Below are positions 8,266-16,864 of a DNA stretch of 54,431 bases, in pieces. The notes under the pieces were generated by a model. That model was not told the origin of the DNA. It searched no databases and saw nothing but the letters and a program-made list of their open reading frames with translations. Position 1 is the stretch's first letter; the number at the start of each line of letters is the position of its first letter. A program made the position numbers and the translations under genes. Origin of the DNA: Bradyrhizobium semiaridum (GTDB lineage Bacteria; Pseudomonadota; Alphaproteobacteria; Rhizobiales; Xanthobacteraceae); the NCBI RefSeq assembly GCF_020329505.1, contig NZ_JAGKJJ010000032.1:1-54431 (forward strand), given 5' to 3'.

Positions 8266-9900
8266 TCACGTCCCCGGCCTGGAAACCTCGGTCTCCTTGC
8301 TGGTGATGAACTCCAGCAGCACGGGTACGCCTTCCTTGGTCTTCTGGATGCCGCGTTTGATGGCGGGGATGATGTCCTCCGGCTTGGTCACCCGCTCGCC
8401 GTAGCCGCCGAAGGCACGGGCCATCGCGGCGTAGTCGCCGGAGATGTCGGTGGAGCGGTATTTCTCCGTCGAGATCGGCATCACCTTCAATTCGATCGCC
8501 ATCGAGAAATTGTTGAGCAGGATCGACATGATCGGAATGCGCTCGCGCACCGCGGTCTCGAAATCCATGCCGGTGAAGCCGATCGCGGCGTCGCCCCAGA
8601 CATTGATGCAGAGCTTGTCAGGCTTTGCCAGCTTGGCACCCATCGCAAGCCCGAGGCCATAGCCGAGCTGCGTGGTCTTGCCCCAGCCGATATAGGATAG
8701 CGGCTCGACCGATTTCCAGAACGGCGAGAGCTGATCGCGCGGACTGCCGGCGTCGTGGGTGATGATGGTGTTGTGGATGTCGACGGTGTGCTGCAGGTCC
8801 CACAGCACGCGGTAGGGATTGAGCGGCGCGTCATTGTGCGTCAGCTTCGGCATCCATTTCGCCAGCCACTCCTTGTGCGAGGCCGCGATCTCCTCGGCGA
8901 CTGCGGCCGCATTGCGGTCAGAGGTCACGGTCTTGCCGATCTCCTCGAGCAGGGCGTCGAGGACGAGGCCGGCGTCGCCGACCAGGCCGATCTTGGCCTC
9001 GACATCCTTGTTGATGTGGTTCGGGTCGAGCGTCGAATGGATGATGGTCTTGCCCTTCGGCATCGCGATGCCGAACGAGGTCTCGGTGAAGGAGCAGCCG
9101 ATGCCGAAGATCACGTCGGCTTCGCCGAGGAACTTCGGCACCGCGCGCGGCACCGCGAGGCCGCCGGAGCCGAGCGACAGCGGATGGGTCTCGGGAAATG
9201 ACGACTTGCCGCCGAGGCTTGTGGTGACGGGAATCGCGAGCCGCTCGGCCAGGCGCTTGAGCTGCGGCCAGGCCTTTGCGTAGTGCACACCCTGGCCGGC
9301 ATAGATCACCGGGCGCTTTGCATTGACGAGGAGCGCAGCGGCTTCCTTGATGTGGACGGGATCGGCGCCGTAGCGGGTGCGCAGCACCGGCGTATAGTTC
9401 AGCGGCTCCGGCACCTCCTCGTTCCACATGTCGGCGGGGATCTCGACGATCACGGGCCCGCCGCGGCCGTTCTTCAGTTTGGTGAACGCCCGGCGGAAGA
9501 TGTTGCCGACTTCGGCGGCGATGTTAATCGGCTCGGATGACTTCGAAAACGCCTTCATCGCCTGGCTGGAATTGAAGTTCGGGTCGATGTTGGCGAGCCG
9601 GCGCGCATAGCCCATCGGCAGCACCAGGACAGGCACGGACTCTCCGTAGCACTGAGCGACGCCGCCCATCGCGTTCTCGGCGCCGGGGCCGTGCTGCATG
9701 CAGAACGCGCCGATCTTCTCGCCCGAGGTGACGCGAGAGATCGCGTCCGCCATGTGCACTCCGATGCGCTCCTGGCGCACCATGACCGGACGGATGTCGG
9801 CGGCGGCGGCATATTCGATCAGGTGATTGACCGGATAGCCCGTGAGGATCTCGATGCCCTCGCGCTTCATGATTTCCGCGATTGCGGTGCCGAGCTTCAT
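8266..9900 (-). CDS. Thiamine-diphosphate enzyme of the acetolactate synthase superfamily
   Basis: A 544-aa TPP-dependent enzyme with the three-domain layout of acetolactate synthase and relatives: N-terminal PYR domain, central dinucleotide-like domain, C-terminal PP domain. The cofactor-activating glutamate is visible at E44 (VRQERIGVHMADA). The metal/TPP motif runs from GDA (436-438) to NN (463-464), with alanine in place of the usual glycine of GDG. It lacks a neighbouring regulatory subunit (ilvN), so it is probably not the biosynthetic synthase; many such stand-alone genes encode decarboxylases, carboligases or oxalyl-CoA/glyoxylate enzymes. The substrate cannot be inferred. Confidence 0.85.
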   Translation of the reverse strand: MKLGTAIAEIMKREGIEILTGYPVNHLIEYAAAADIRPVMVRQERIGVHMADAISRVTSGEKIGAFCMQHGPGAENAMGGVAQCYGESVPVLVLPMGYARRLANIDPNFNSSQAMKAFSKSSEPINIAAEVGNIFRRAFTKLKNGRGGPVIVEIPADMWNEEVPEPLNYTPVLRTRYGADPVHIKEAAALLVNAKRPVIYAGQGVHYAKAWPQLKRLAERLAIPVTTSLGGKSSFPETHPLSLGSGGLAVPRAVPKFLGEADVIFGIGCSFTETSFGIAMPKGKTIIHSTLDPNHINKDVEAKIGLVGDAGLVLDALLEEIGKTVTSDRNAAAVAEEIAASHKEWLAKWMPKLTHNDAPLNPYRVLWDLQHTVDIHNTIITHDAGSPRDQLSPFWKSVEPLSYIGWGKTTQLGYGLGLAMGAKLAKPDKLCINVWGDAAIGFTGMDFETAVRERIPIMSILLNNFSMAIELKVMPISTEKYRSTDISGDYAAMARAFGGYGERVTKPEDIIPAIKRGIQKTKEGVPVLLEFITSKETEVSRPGT

Positions 9901-10219
9901 GGGTCACTCCCTTCGAATGTGGCCGGTTCATTCCGGCCTCTTGTGGTGCCTGTCCGATAAAGGAACAGGATTTTGCGCAGCCGGTAAAGCGGGCCCCCGG
10001 GCCGGATCGCGTAGTCCTGATATGCGTTTACGGGGAATGTTGCCCGGTACCCTTGCCGGGTGGGCAACGACGCAGGCAGAACTAGCAGTGAAATTCCATA
10101 CAACCCTTAAGCGATCGTTCATCCTCCCTATCAATGCAGCGTCAACCAATGTAACGTAGTTTTGCTGGCATATTTCTACGGCGCGGGAGAATATCCGCGG
10201 GCGTCGACAGGAGCTTTCT
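9901..10219. other. Intergenic region between divergent genes
   Basis: This gap holds the upstream regions of the TPP enzyme (minus strand) and the Flp pilin (plus strand). The only structure I see is a hairpin at 10039-10068: GTTGCCC pairs with GGGCAAC and inner ACCC pairs with GGGT. It is not followed by a T run. I see no gene. Confidence 0.4.
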
Positions 10220-10384
10220 ATGCGATCCTTGCTGGCAAGATTTTTCTCCGATGAAGCCGGGGCGACCGCCATCGAATACGCCATTATCGGAGCCGGAATC
10301 AGCATCGTCATCGTCGCCGCCGCCAACGGCATCGGCACCAGCCTGAGCACGCGCTTCGCAGCGGTCTCTACGTCGCTGAAGTAA
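10220..10384 (+). CDS. Flp/Fap-type IVb pilin
   Basis: A 54-residue type IVb prepilin. After a short basic leader (MRSLLARFFSDEAG) comes ATAIEYAIIGAGISIVIVAA, matching the Flp pilin hallmark: cleavage by the TadV-type prepilin peptidase after Gly14, Glu at +5 and Tyr at +6 of the mature protein, then one hydrophobic helix. GACAGGAG at 10206-10213 serves as ribosome binding site. Flp pilins form Tad pili for surface attachment, but no cpaA-F or tad genes are in the window, so this is an orphan copy that would rely on machinery elsewhere. Confidence 0.9.
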   Translation: MRSLLARFFSDEAGATAIEYAIIGAGISIVIVAAANGIGTSLSTRFAAVSTSLK

Positions 10385-10387
10385 GCC

Positions 10388-10612
10388 TCAGGTCTCCCCG
10401 TTCAGCGCGCGGAGCATTGCGATCCGCGCGAATATCAGCCAGCCACCGCCGCGTTCCGCGGCATTGAGGAGATGCTCGACGGCGGTCTGCCAGCGCGTCT
10501 CCTGCTGGGCATCCTCCGGCAGTTTCATGATGTAGTCGGCGGCCTGTTGCAGCGTCACCAGGCTGCCGCGGCCGAGCGCAATCGGATCATCGAAGGGCGT
10601 CGACCAGGGCAT
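10388..10612 (-). CDS. Conserved-looking small hypothetical protein
   Basis: A 74-residue acidic soluble protein beginning MPWSTPFDDPIALGRG and containing LQQAADYIMKLPEDAQQ and ERGGGWLIFARIAMLRALN. No catalytic motif or membrane helix is seen. It ends three bases from the convergent Flp pilin stop and is preceded by Ku on the same strand 35 bases away, so it may share the Ku transcript. Good ATG start and codon use like its neighbours support it as real. I do not recognise a function. Confidence 0.65.
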   Translation of the reverse strand: MPWSTPFDDPIALGRGSLVTLQQAADYIMKLPEDAQQETRWQTAVEHLLNAAERGGGWLIFARIAMLRALNGET

Positions 10613-10647
10613 CGATCGCGATCATCCGGCAGCGGCGATCGTCCGGA

Positions 10648-11625
10648 TCAGCCTGCCTTCTTTCGCGCGGCTGCGCCTTGCGCGCGCGCCGGCCTTTCGG
10701 CCTTCTTCGGCTCGGGCTTAGCGGCTTCCTTGGGCTCGCGCTTGCCGCTGCCCGAGATCGGCAGCAGCATCTCGCGCTGGCCGTCGACGCGCTTCTTCGG
10801 TTTCTTGCCTTTCGCCGCCTTGGCTTCGGCTTTGGCCGGCGCGGCCTGCTTCTCGCTGGCGAGGCTCTTCTTCAGCGCGTCCATCAGGTTGATGACGTTG
10901 CCGCTGGTTTTCGCGGCGGGCTTGGCCACCTTGATGCCGTTGCGCTTCTGGTTGATCAGGTCGATCAGCGCCTGCTCGTAGCGATCCTCGAAATCCTCCG
11001 GCTCGAACTCGGCCGACTTCTGCTCGACGATATGCTTGGCGAGATCCAGCATGTCCTTGGTGATCTTCACATCCTGGATGTCCTCGAAATATTCCTTCTC
11101 GTTGCGCACCTCATAGGGATAGCGCAGCAACGTGCCCATCAGCCCGTTGTCGAGCGGCTCGAGCGCGATGATGTGCTCGCGGTTGGTCAGCACCACGCGG
11201 CCGATCGCGACCTTGTTCATGCTGCGGATGGTCTCGCGGATGACAGCGAAGGCGTCATGGCCGACCTTGCCGTCGGGCACGAGATAATAGGGACGGATCA
11301 GATAGCGGCTGTCGATTTCCGACCGCGGCACGAATTCGTCGATCTCGATGGTGCGGGTGGATTCCAGCGCAATGTCGTCGAGTTCTTCCTTGGTGACCTC
11401 GATATAGGTGTCGGTGTCGACCTTGTAGCCCTTCATGATGTCGTCGGACGACACCTCCTCGCCGGTCTCGGCGTCGACCTTGGCGTATTTGATGCGGTGG
11501 CCGGTCTTGCGGTTGATCTGGTTGAACGAGACCTTCTCAGTGTCCGAGGTCGCCGGGTACAGGGCGACGGGGCAGGTCACGAGCGAAAGGCGCAAGAAGC
11601 CTTTCCAGTTGGCGCGGGGGGCCAT
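10648..11625 (-). CDS. ku: Ku protein, non-homologous end joining
   Basis: A 325-aa bacterial Ku homologue, which binds DNA ends as a homodimer and recruits LigD for end joining. The N terminus (WKGFLRLSLVTCPVALYPAT) and the stretch with KVSFNQINRKTGHRIKYAKV are characteristic, as is the central IRPYYLVPDG. The core ends near residue 255. The last 70 residues are a lysine/alanine/proline-rich tail (KGKKPKKR and AKPEPKKAERPA), the basic extension seen in many bacterial Ku proteins. No ligD is visible in the window, so the ligase partner must be elsewhere. Confidence 0.95.
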   Translation of the reverse strand: MAPRANWKGFLRLSLVTCPVALYPATSDTEKVSFNQINRKTGHRIKYAKVDAETGEEVSSDDIMKGYKVDTDTYIEVTKEELDDIALESTRTIEIDEFVPRSEIDSRYLIRPYYLVPDGKVGHDAFAVIRETIRSMNKVAIGRVVLTNREHIIALEPLDNGLMGTLLRYPYEVRNEKEYFEDIQDVKITKDMLDLAKHIVEQKSAEFEPEDFEDRYEQALIDLINQKRNGIKVAKPAAKTSGNVINLMDALKKSLASEKQAAPAKAEAKAAKGKKPKKRVDGQREMLLPISGSGKREPKEAAKPEPKKAERPARAQGAAARKKAG

Positions 11626-11874
11626 GGGAAACTCCGATTACGCAACCGACGGAATGGTCAAGGATAACACCGGGAACCCCGGTTTGAAACAACACGGCCC
11701 GCTGAATCTGGCAACGGCGTTAACCGTGGCTTCGGCCTGCGCCGGTTCGACGCGCCAAGGTTATCCCCCAAGGCCGCGGGAGATGCCGGAACATCGCTCA
11801 GGATCGTGCGTTGGCTGATTGAGGGGAGCGGGCAATCGCCCGGGATTACAGGCACTTAAGCAGAGAGGGTCCTC

Positions 11875-12027
11875 ATGGCAACGGAACGACACGGCCAGAT
11901 TACCGAAACGCCGACCGAAGCCCGCCAGGCCGAGCCAGGGCCCTCGGTCCTCGCACTTCTGACGGCCTCGACGAGCCTCGCCGTCCTGATCCTTGGAGTG
12001 GTCTGGTTCGCATTTTTCAGGGTGTAG
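11875..12027 (+). CDS. Small single-pass membrane peptide
   Basis: A 50-residue open frame with start at 11875 preceded by AGAGAGG (11862-11868). The first half is hydrophilic (MATERHGQITETPTEARQAE) and the second half is one membrane helix (VLALLTASTSLAVLILGVVWFAFF) ending in RV. This layout is typical of small tail-anchored inner-membrane peptides in rhizobia. Function unknown. It is transcribed away from Ku; the 249-base gap to Ku holds no other gene. Confidence 0.6.
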   Translation: MATERHGQITETPTEARQAEPGPSVLALLTASTSLAVLILGVVWFAFFRV

Positions 12028-12723
12028 ATTTGCGATGCAAGACCGGGTCTCAATGACTGGACGCGATCTGTAAGGCCGTAATATCAAGGACGCAGGTCTG
12101 CCTGAGCGCGGACGTTATCGCCGTGGCGTGAATTGACGTCCTGCGCGAAGTCGCCGACGACACCGATCAGCATCCCGTCGATCGTTGCCGATTCAGGCTG
12201 GCGCGCGCGCCCAGTTCGATGATCGGGCGCATGGCGATGTTAGTTTCGCGATTGACATAAGCGACAGCGGTTGACATTTTTGTTGGCGATTAGCCACGCG
12301 AATTGAGTGATCACGACGTCACACTCTTCAATCGCCCACCTGAATTGCCGCGCTAGCCTCACGACACGATAGCCCGTTCATACGCACAATTAGTGTGCTC
12401 GATGTGCAAGTGGAACTTGCCCCGCCTGGCTTCGCCTTTGCCGCGCCTGCCATTCCAGCAGGGCGCGCGGCAATCAGGGCGTCAGAGAAAACCTCGACGA
12501 GCAGGCTCGACGGCGTGCGTCACCCTGGGTTCCGCGATTCCGATCCGCGCAGTTGGGCTTCCATGGCGGCGGAAGTTCCTCTCAGCCTCCTGCGCGCCGT
12601 CGGCACGCTTCGCTACGTGCACCACGCCCATGATTGTCAGCGACGATCGGCGGCCGGCGCCAGATCGCCGATCGCCGGACACTTACGATTTTCTCTCCGA
12701 GTTTTTTGACAGGAGTCCAAACC
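12028..12723. other. Long gap without a convincing gene
   Basis: I find no frame with family-like features here. Two overlapping frames on the plus strand (12393-12740 and 12395-12709) are arginine/proline/serine-rich and look like GC-driven noise. The last part upstream of 12724 (GACAGGAG near 12709) carries the ribosome binding site of the beta-helix gene. The region around 12270-12400 is richer in A+T and may hold its promoter. Confidence 0.4.
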
Positions 12724-13629
12724 ATGGATCGTTTACTTAACCTGATTGCGATTGTTCTCGCCGCAATGCTGCTGACAGTTCAATGGGCGCCGGAAGCAAA
12801 CGCGCAGTCCCTCTATACATATGTGTCGAGCTCGGGCAACGACGCCAACACCTGCTACACCCCGAGCACGGCTTGCGCGACCCTGCCGAGAGCCATAGCC
12901 CAGAACTTTGGTGGCGGCGTCGTACAGTGTGTGGACGCGGCAAATTTCAACATCATCGCCAATCATGTCAACGTCGTCATCGATAGGTCGATCACGATCA
13001 ACTGCGTGGCGGGAGGTGCCATCAGCGCAGCTTCCTTCATCATCAATGCGCCATCCCAAATCGTAAGGCTTCGCAACATCGGTATCACCGGCTTTTCCGG
13101 CTATACTTTCGGCAGCACGATCGAAATAGTTGCCGCGAGTCAGGTCTATCTTGAAAACATCACAAGTGCCGGGAACCCTTCCGGTCAACCTGGGATCTAC
13201 GACCATCGCGCCGGTCCGGCTCTCCTGCATGTCCGCAATAGCAGTATCGTCCACAGTGAGGGCGCCGGCATAGTCGTGGCGCCGGCCAGTGGATCGATCG
13301 GGGTTGTGCTCGACAACGTCGCGTCGTCCTACAACAAGTACGGCCTTGCGGTCGGTCGCGGAGGGCGCGTCATGATCACGAACTCGACGTTCACCGGCAA
13401 CACCGTGGGCGGCATCCAAACCGACCCCGGCGCGATCGTCGACATCGACACGTCCGTGGTTTCGTTCAACCCGACGGGCGTCCTGGCGGGCGGATCGGTC
13501 ACCTTGTCCAATTCCGGAATCAACTCCAACACCACCGCAATCTCGGGCGCCACGAAAAGCTTCGGCAACAACCGGCTGGTCGCGAATTCGGTCATCGGTA
13601 CCGCGCCGACAATCGTCAGCGGTCAATGA
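12724..13629 (+). CDS. Secreted right-handed parallel beta-helix protein
   Basis: A 301-aa exported protein. Residues 1-27 form a Sec signal peptide ending ANAQ. The N terminus of the mature part (YTYVSSSGNDANTC, then CATLPRAIAQ) is the usual opening of secreted beta-helix proteins, followed by short turns rich in N, S, T, G and V such as LLHVRNSSIVHSEGAGIVV and ITNSTFTGNTVGGI. Such folds include pectate-lyase-like enzymes, polysaccharide epimerases and phage-tail-like adhesins, but no catalytic set is evident. The start at 12724 fits AGGAG and signal peptide; a longer in-frame start at 12634 would bury the signal. Confidence 0.8.
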   Translation: MDRLLNLIAIVLAAMLLTVQWAPEANAQSLYTYVSSSGNDANTCYTPSTACATLPRAIAQNFGGGVVQCVDAANFNIIANHVNVVIDRSITINCVAGGAISAASFIINAPSQIVRLRNIGITGFSGYTFGSTIEIVAASQVYLENITSAGNPSGQPGIYDHRAGPALLHVRNSSIVHSEGAGIVVAPASGSIGVVLDNVASSYNKYGLAVGRGGRVMITNSTFTGNTVGGIQTDPGAIVDIDTSVVSFNPTGVLAGGSVTLSNSGINSNTTAISGATKSFGNNRLVANSVIGTAPTIVSGQ

Positions 13630-13736
13630 GAAGGGACTGGCTTTGGCCGGCAGTGCGCGCCGCCAAAGCCAAAGCCTTTCCTGACGCCTTGCTGGTGGAT
13701 CGGAACCTGGCGGCCGGCCAGCTTTCAGCCGGCTTT

Positions 13737-13833
13737 AAAGCGCGATGAGATCAGGCTGATCGTCATCGCGCTTTAGCTTTTGTTTGAGCATGATCTTTTC
13801 GGAAAACCGCTTCGCACCTTTCCGGATCATGCT
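13737..13833. repeat. Palindromic dispersed repeat, copy A
   Basis: Two adjacent palindromes: AAAGCGCGATGA (13737-13748) with TCATCGCGCTTT (13763-13774), then AGCATGATC (13787-13795) with GATCATGCT (13825-13833) around the core CGGAAAACCGCTTCGCAC. It sits between the beta-helix gene and rfbB, which converge, and its right end supplies the rfbB stop codon and last codon (13827-13832). Copies B (18648-18702) and C (19766-19891) share the core. Probable role: bidirectional terminator or non-autonomous repeat. Confidence 0.75.
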
Positions 13834-14918
13834 TTGGGAGCACGCCCCAGTCCAAGCCGTTCTGCTTCATAACCGGCGGTTCGGATCGATTGCCACCACG
13901 GCGCATTGGCGAGATACCAGCGGACGGTCTTCTCCAGCCCGCTGTCGAAATTCTCCATCGCGGTCCAGCCAAGCTCGCGTTCGAGCTTGGAGGCGTCGAT
14001 TGCATAGCGGCGATCGTGGCCGGGGCGGTCGGTCACGAACGAGATCAACCGCCGCCGGCCGCCGCGATTGGACGGTTGCAGGCGGTCAAGCAGCGCGCAG
14101 AGGGTCTCGACCACGTCGAGATTGGTGCGCTCGTTGCGGCCGCCGACGTTATAGGTCTGGCCGATCCGCCCCTGGGTCAGAATCATGTACAGCGCACGCG
14201 CATGGTCTTCGACATAGAGCCAGTCGCGAATGTTCTGGCCGTCGCCATAGACCGGCAGCGGCTCCTCGGCCAGCGCCTTGATGATCATGTGCGGAATCAG
14301 CTTCTCGGGAAACTGATAGGGGCCGTAATTGTTGGAGCAGTTCGAGATCAGGCAGGGCAGTTCATAGGTTTCGCACCAGGCGCGAACCAGATGATCCGAT
14401 GCCGCCTTGCTGGCGGAATAGGGCGAGTTCGGCGCGTAGGGGCTGGTTTCCGTGAACGCGCCGTCCGGGCCGAGCGAGCCGAACACCTCGTCGGTCGAGA
14501 CATGCAGCAGGCGGAACGCGCTCCGTTCCGCGGCGGACAGCGTGCGCCAGTGGCGCAGCGCCTCCTGCAGCAGCATGAAGGTGCCGTTGATGTTGGTGCT
14601 GATGAAGTCCTGGGGGCCGTCGATCGAGCGGTCGACATGGCTTTCGGCGGCAAGGTGAATCACACCCTGCGGCCGGTATTGCGCGAACAGCGCGCGCAGC
14701 GCCTCGCCGTCGCAGATATCCGTCTTGCTCAGCCTGTAGCGTTCCGATTGTGCCGCTGCTTGCGGAATCGAATGCAGGTTAGACGCGTAGGTCAGCTTGT
14801 CGATGTTGACGATCGAGACGTCGGTCGTGTCGAGCAAGTGCCGGATGACGGCGGACCCGATGAAACCGGCGCCTCCCGTTACGAAGATCGTTGATCGGCT
14901 CTGGCTGATGCCCAGCAT
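13827..14918 (-). CDS. rfbB: dTDP-glucose 4,6-dehydratase RfbB
   Basis: A 363-aa extended short-chain dehydrogenase converting dTDP-glucose to dTDP-4-keto-6-deoxyglucose with tightly bound NAD. The NAD motif GGAGFIG is at 15-21. The dehydratase signature STDEV at 141-145, which contains the catalytic Asp-Glu pair, and YSASK at 167-171 are intact. NCSNNYGPYQFPEKLIP and GDGQNIRDWLYVEDH are further family landmarks. The gene follows rfbA by five bases on the same strand and is clearly cotranscribed. Genes for the epimerase (rfbC) and reductase (rfbD) that finish dTDP-rhamnose are absent nearby. Confidence 0.95.
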   Translation of the reverse strand: MLGISQSRSTIFVTGGAGFIGSAVIRHLLDTTDVSIVNIDKLTYASNLHSIPQAAAQSERYRLSKTDICDGEALRALFAQYRPQGVIHLAAESHVDRSIDGPQDFISTNINGTFMLLQEALRHWRTLSAAERSAFRLLHVSTDEVFGSLGPDGAFTETSPYAPNSPYSASKAASDHLVRAWCETYELPCLISNCSNNYGPYQFPEKLIPHMIIKALAEEPLPVYGDGQNIRDWLYVEDHARALYMILTQGRIGQTYNVGGRNERTNLDVVETLCALLDRLQPSNRGGRRRLISFVTDRPGHDRRYAIDASKLERELGWTAMENFDSGLEKTVRWYLANAPWWQSIRTAGYEAERLGLGRAPKA

Positions 14919-14923
14919 GGTGG

Positions 14924-15808
14924 CTAGCGCTGCGACTTCGCGAAACTGTGATAGACCGAGAGCAGGTATTCACCGTAGCTGCTCTTTGCCGTGCGCTGCG
15001 CCAGCGCGTGGAACTGGTCGAGGCCGATGTAGCCCATCCGCAGCGCGATTTCCTCGATGCAGGCGATCCGCAGGCCCTGCCGCTGCTCCAGGATTTGGAC
15101 GAAGTGGCTGGCCTCGACCAGCGACGAATGCGTGCCGGTATCGAGCCAGGCGAAGCCGCGGTGGAGCATCTCGACCGAGAGCTCGCCGCGCTCCAGGTAG
15201 ATGCGGTTGATGTCGGTGATCTCGAGTTCGCCGCGGGCGGAAGGCCTGATCGAGGCCGCGATGTCGAGGATCGTGTTGTCGTAGAAATAGAGCCCGGTCA
15301 CCGCGACGTCGGATTTCGGCTCCGCCGGCTTTTCCTCGATGGAGACCGGCCGGCCCCGTGCATCGAGCTCGACCACGCCATAGCTCTGCGGCGAGGAGAC
15401 CGTGTAGCCGAAGATCGTCGCGCCCTTGGCGCGGTCGCCGGCCTTCTTCAGCTTGTCGCCCAGTCCGTGGCCGTAGAAGATATTGTCGCCGAGGATCAGC
15501 GAGACGCTGTCATCGCCAACGAAATCGCGCCCGACGATGAAGGCGTCGGCGAGGCCGCGCGGCTGCGCCTGCACCGCGTAGGAGAAGTTGAGGCCGAACT
15601 CGCTGCCTTCGCCGAGCAACCGGCGGAACAGATGCTGATCGTCCGGCGTGGTGATGATCAGGATGTCCTTGATGCCCGCGAGCATCAGCGTCGACAGGGG
15701 ATAATAGATCATCGGCTTGTCGAAGACCGGCAGCAGCTGCTTCGAGACCACCGTCGTCACGGGATAGAGCCGTGACCCGGTTCCGCCTGCCAGAATTATC
15801 CCCTTCAT
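14924..15808 (-). CDS. rfbA: Glucose-1-phosphate thymidylyltransferase RfbA
   Basis: A 294-aa nucleotidyltransferase making dTDP-glucose from dTTP and glucose 1-phosphate. The N-terminal LAGGTGSRLYP (6-16) followed by SKQLLPVFDKPMIYYPLSTL is diagnostic of RfbA/RmlA. EEKP near 139-142, the GDNIFYG metal site and GFAWLDTGTH also match. It is the first gene of the rfbA-rfbB pair, with start at 15808. The product can feed rhamnose or other 6-deoxyhexoses depending on later enzymes encoded elsewhere. Confidence 0.95.
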   Translation of the reverse strand: MKGIILAGGTGSRLYPVTTVVSKQLLPVFDKPMIYYPLSTLMLAGIKDILIITTPDDQHLFRRLLGEGSEFGLNFSYAVQAQPRGLADAFIVGRDFVGDDSVSLILGDNIFYGHGLGDKLKKAGDRAKGATIFGYTVSSPQSYGVVELDARGRPVSIEEKPAEPKSDVAVTGLYFYDNTILDIAASIRPSARGELEITDINRIYLERGELSVEMLHRGFAWLDTGTHSSLVEASHFVQILEQRQGLRIACIEEIALRMGYIGLDQFHALAQRTAKSSYGEYLLSVYHSFAKSQR

Positions 15809-16282
15809 TGCACCTCTCGCCCGCGAAATTGGGGGTTGCCCCGGCTAGCTGTAGCACAGATTTGCGCCGTGGAATGCGGGCCGCAGCCGGATTTACCCGT
15901 CCTTGCATGGACTTGCCGGAGGCGTTCGAGCGGGCCAAGCGACGGTCGGCGCCCTCTGTCCGCGGCGCCCGCGGTGCTGTTCTGTGATGGTCGCCCGGTC
16001 TGCGCCGGGCATTCTCGTCGATGCAAAGCATTCTGGCGTGTGGACGCGCTGCCGTCTCCGCGAGATGGTCGCCGCCTCCTGCCGCGCAAGCCCGAACGCT
16101 GTGTCCTCAGCGCGATGATCAGTCCCGGAAAATTTGTAGGTCTCGCAAGCGAGTTTCGCGGCGACAGAGCGGAGATCGATTCACAAATGCGGGATGCAAT
16201 CGACGACGGCCAGGTTCGGCGCAATTGCGTCACGAGACCATCGAATTTGGTTGGTACGGAATCCGAATCCATTCAGTCGAGC
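15809..16282. other. Gap upstream of rfbA without a convincing gene
   Basis: This stretch should contain the rfbA promoter on the minus strand. Overlapping plus-strand frames (from 15836, 15903 and 16021) have no recognisable features and change frame relative to one another; they are more likely noise or 5' extensions of the small gene at 16283. I see no strong repeat or terminator. Confidence 0.35.
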
Positions 16283-16444
16283 ATGGAAATGGAAACTCAG
16301 CCGGAAAAGATGTCGCTGCTCCTGCGCTTCAAGGAACGCAGCGTATCCGGCGTGTTCGTCGCGCTGACCGTGGCTGCGATGATAGGATGGATCTATCTCC
16401 TGAGCTCGATGTTCGTGCGATTCATTCTCTGGTATTTCTCGTAG
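16283..16444 (+). CDS. Small single-pass membrane protein
   Basis: Likely 53-residue protein starting MEMETQPEKMSLLLRFKERS and continuing into one long hydrophobic helix (VFVALTVAAMIGWIYLLSSM) and a short aromatic end. The frame is open far upstream (from 15836), but the N-terminal part of that extension is arginine-rich and featureless, so I place the start at 16283. No strong ribosome binding site is visible, which lowers confidence. Function unknown. Confidence 0.45.
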   Translation: MEMETQPEKMSLLLRFKERSVSGVFVALTVAAMIGWIYLLSSMFVRFILWYFS

Positions 16445-16599
16445 AACGCGCATGGTTCGCATTGATCACTTTTGCAGCGTTCGGTTGCACAAAAAATTCA
16501 GGCGATGACCATTCTTTCGGCGCGCTGAATCATGATGTGGTCACAAGTTCGAATTCTAACTTCGTCAGATGCGATTGCCGAACTTTCACCACTGCCTGG

Positions 16600-16794
16600 A
16601 TGACTGCAATGGCTACTGCTCTCTTGATTCTTGTGGCGATGTTTGCCGCGGGCTACCTCGCCGGATATGCAACGCGGGCCTGGCGCTCGCAGAGGCGCCG
16701 CGCGCAACACCTCTCGCATTGGCCGTATCATTCGCCGGATGCCTCGAAGGGGGTACCCAAGAGTGCCTTTGGCCATCCGCGCCGCGCGTTCTAG
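16600..16794 (+). CDS. Small membrane-anchored hypothetical protein
   Basis: A 64-residue open frame beginning MTAMATALLILVAMFAAGY, an N-terminal hydrophobic helix, followed by a basic cytoplasmic-type tail (TRAWRSQRRRAQHLSHWPYH). The pattern resembles small inner-membrane proteins of rhizobia, but the ribosome binding site is weak and I know no family. Real gene status is uncertain. Confidence 0.35.
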   Translation: MTAMATALLILVAMFAAGYLAGYATRAWRSQRRRAQHLSHWPYHSPDASKGVPKSAFGHPRRAF

Positions 16795-16864
16795 ACTGGC
16801 GTGCAACCTCGTTGCATGCTCGAAGTTCAGGCCGCCTTGTGGATCGCCCGAGAGTTGTGACGCT

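Noticed and set aside
12393..12740. Candidate gene upstream of the beta-helix protein
   Set aside because: Two overlapping frames compete, both rich in Arg/Ser/Pro with no ribosome binding site or recognisable domain.
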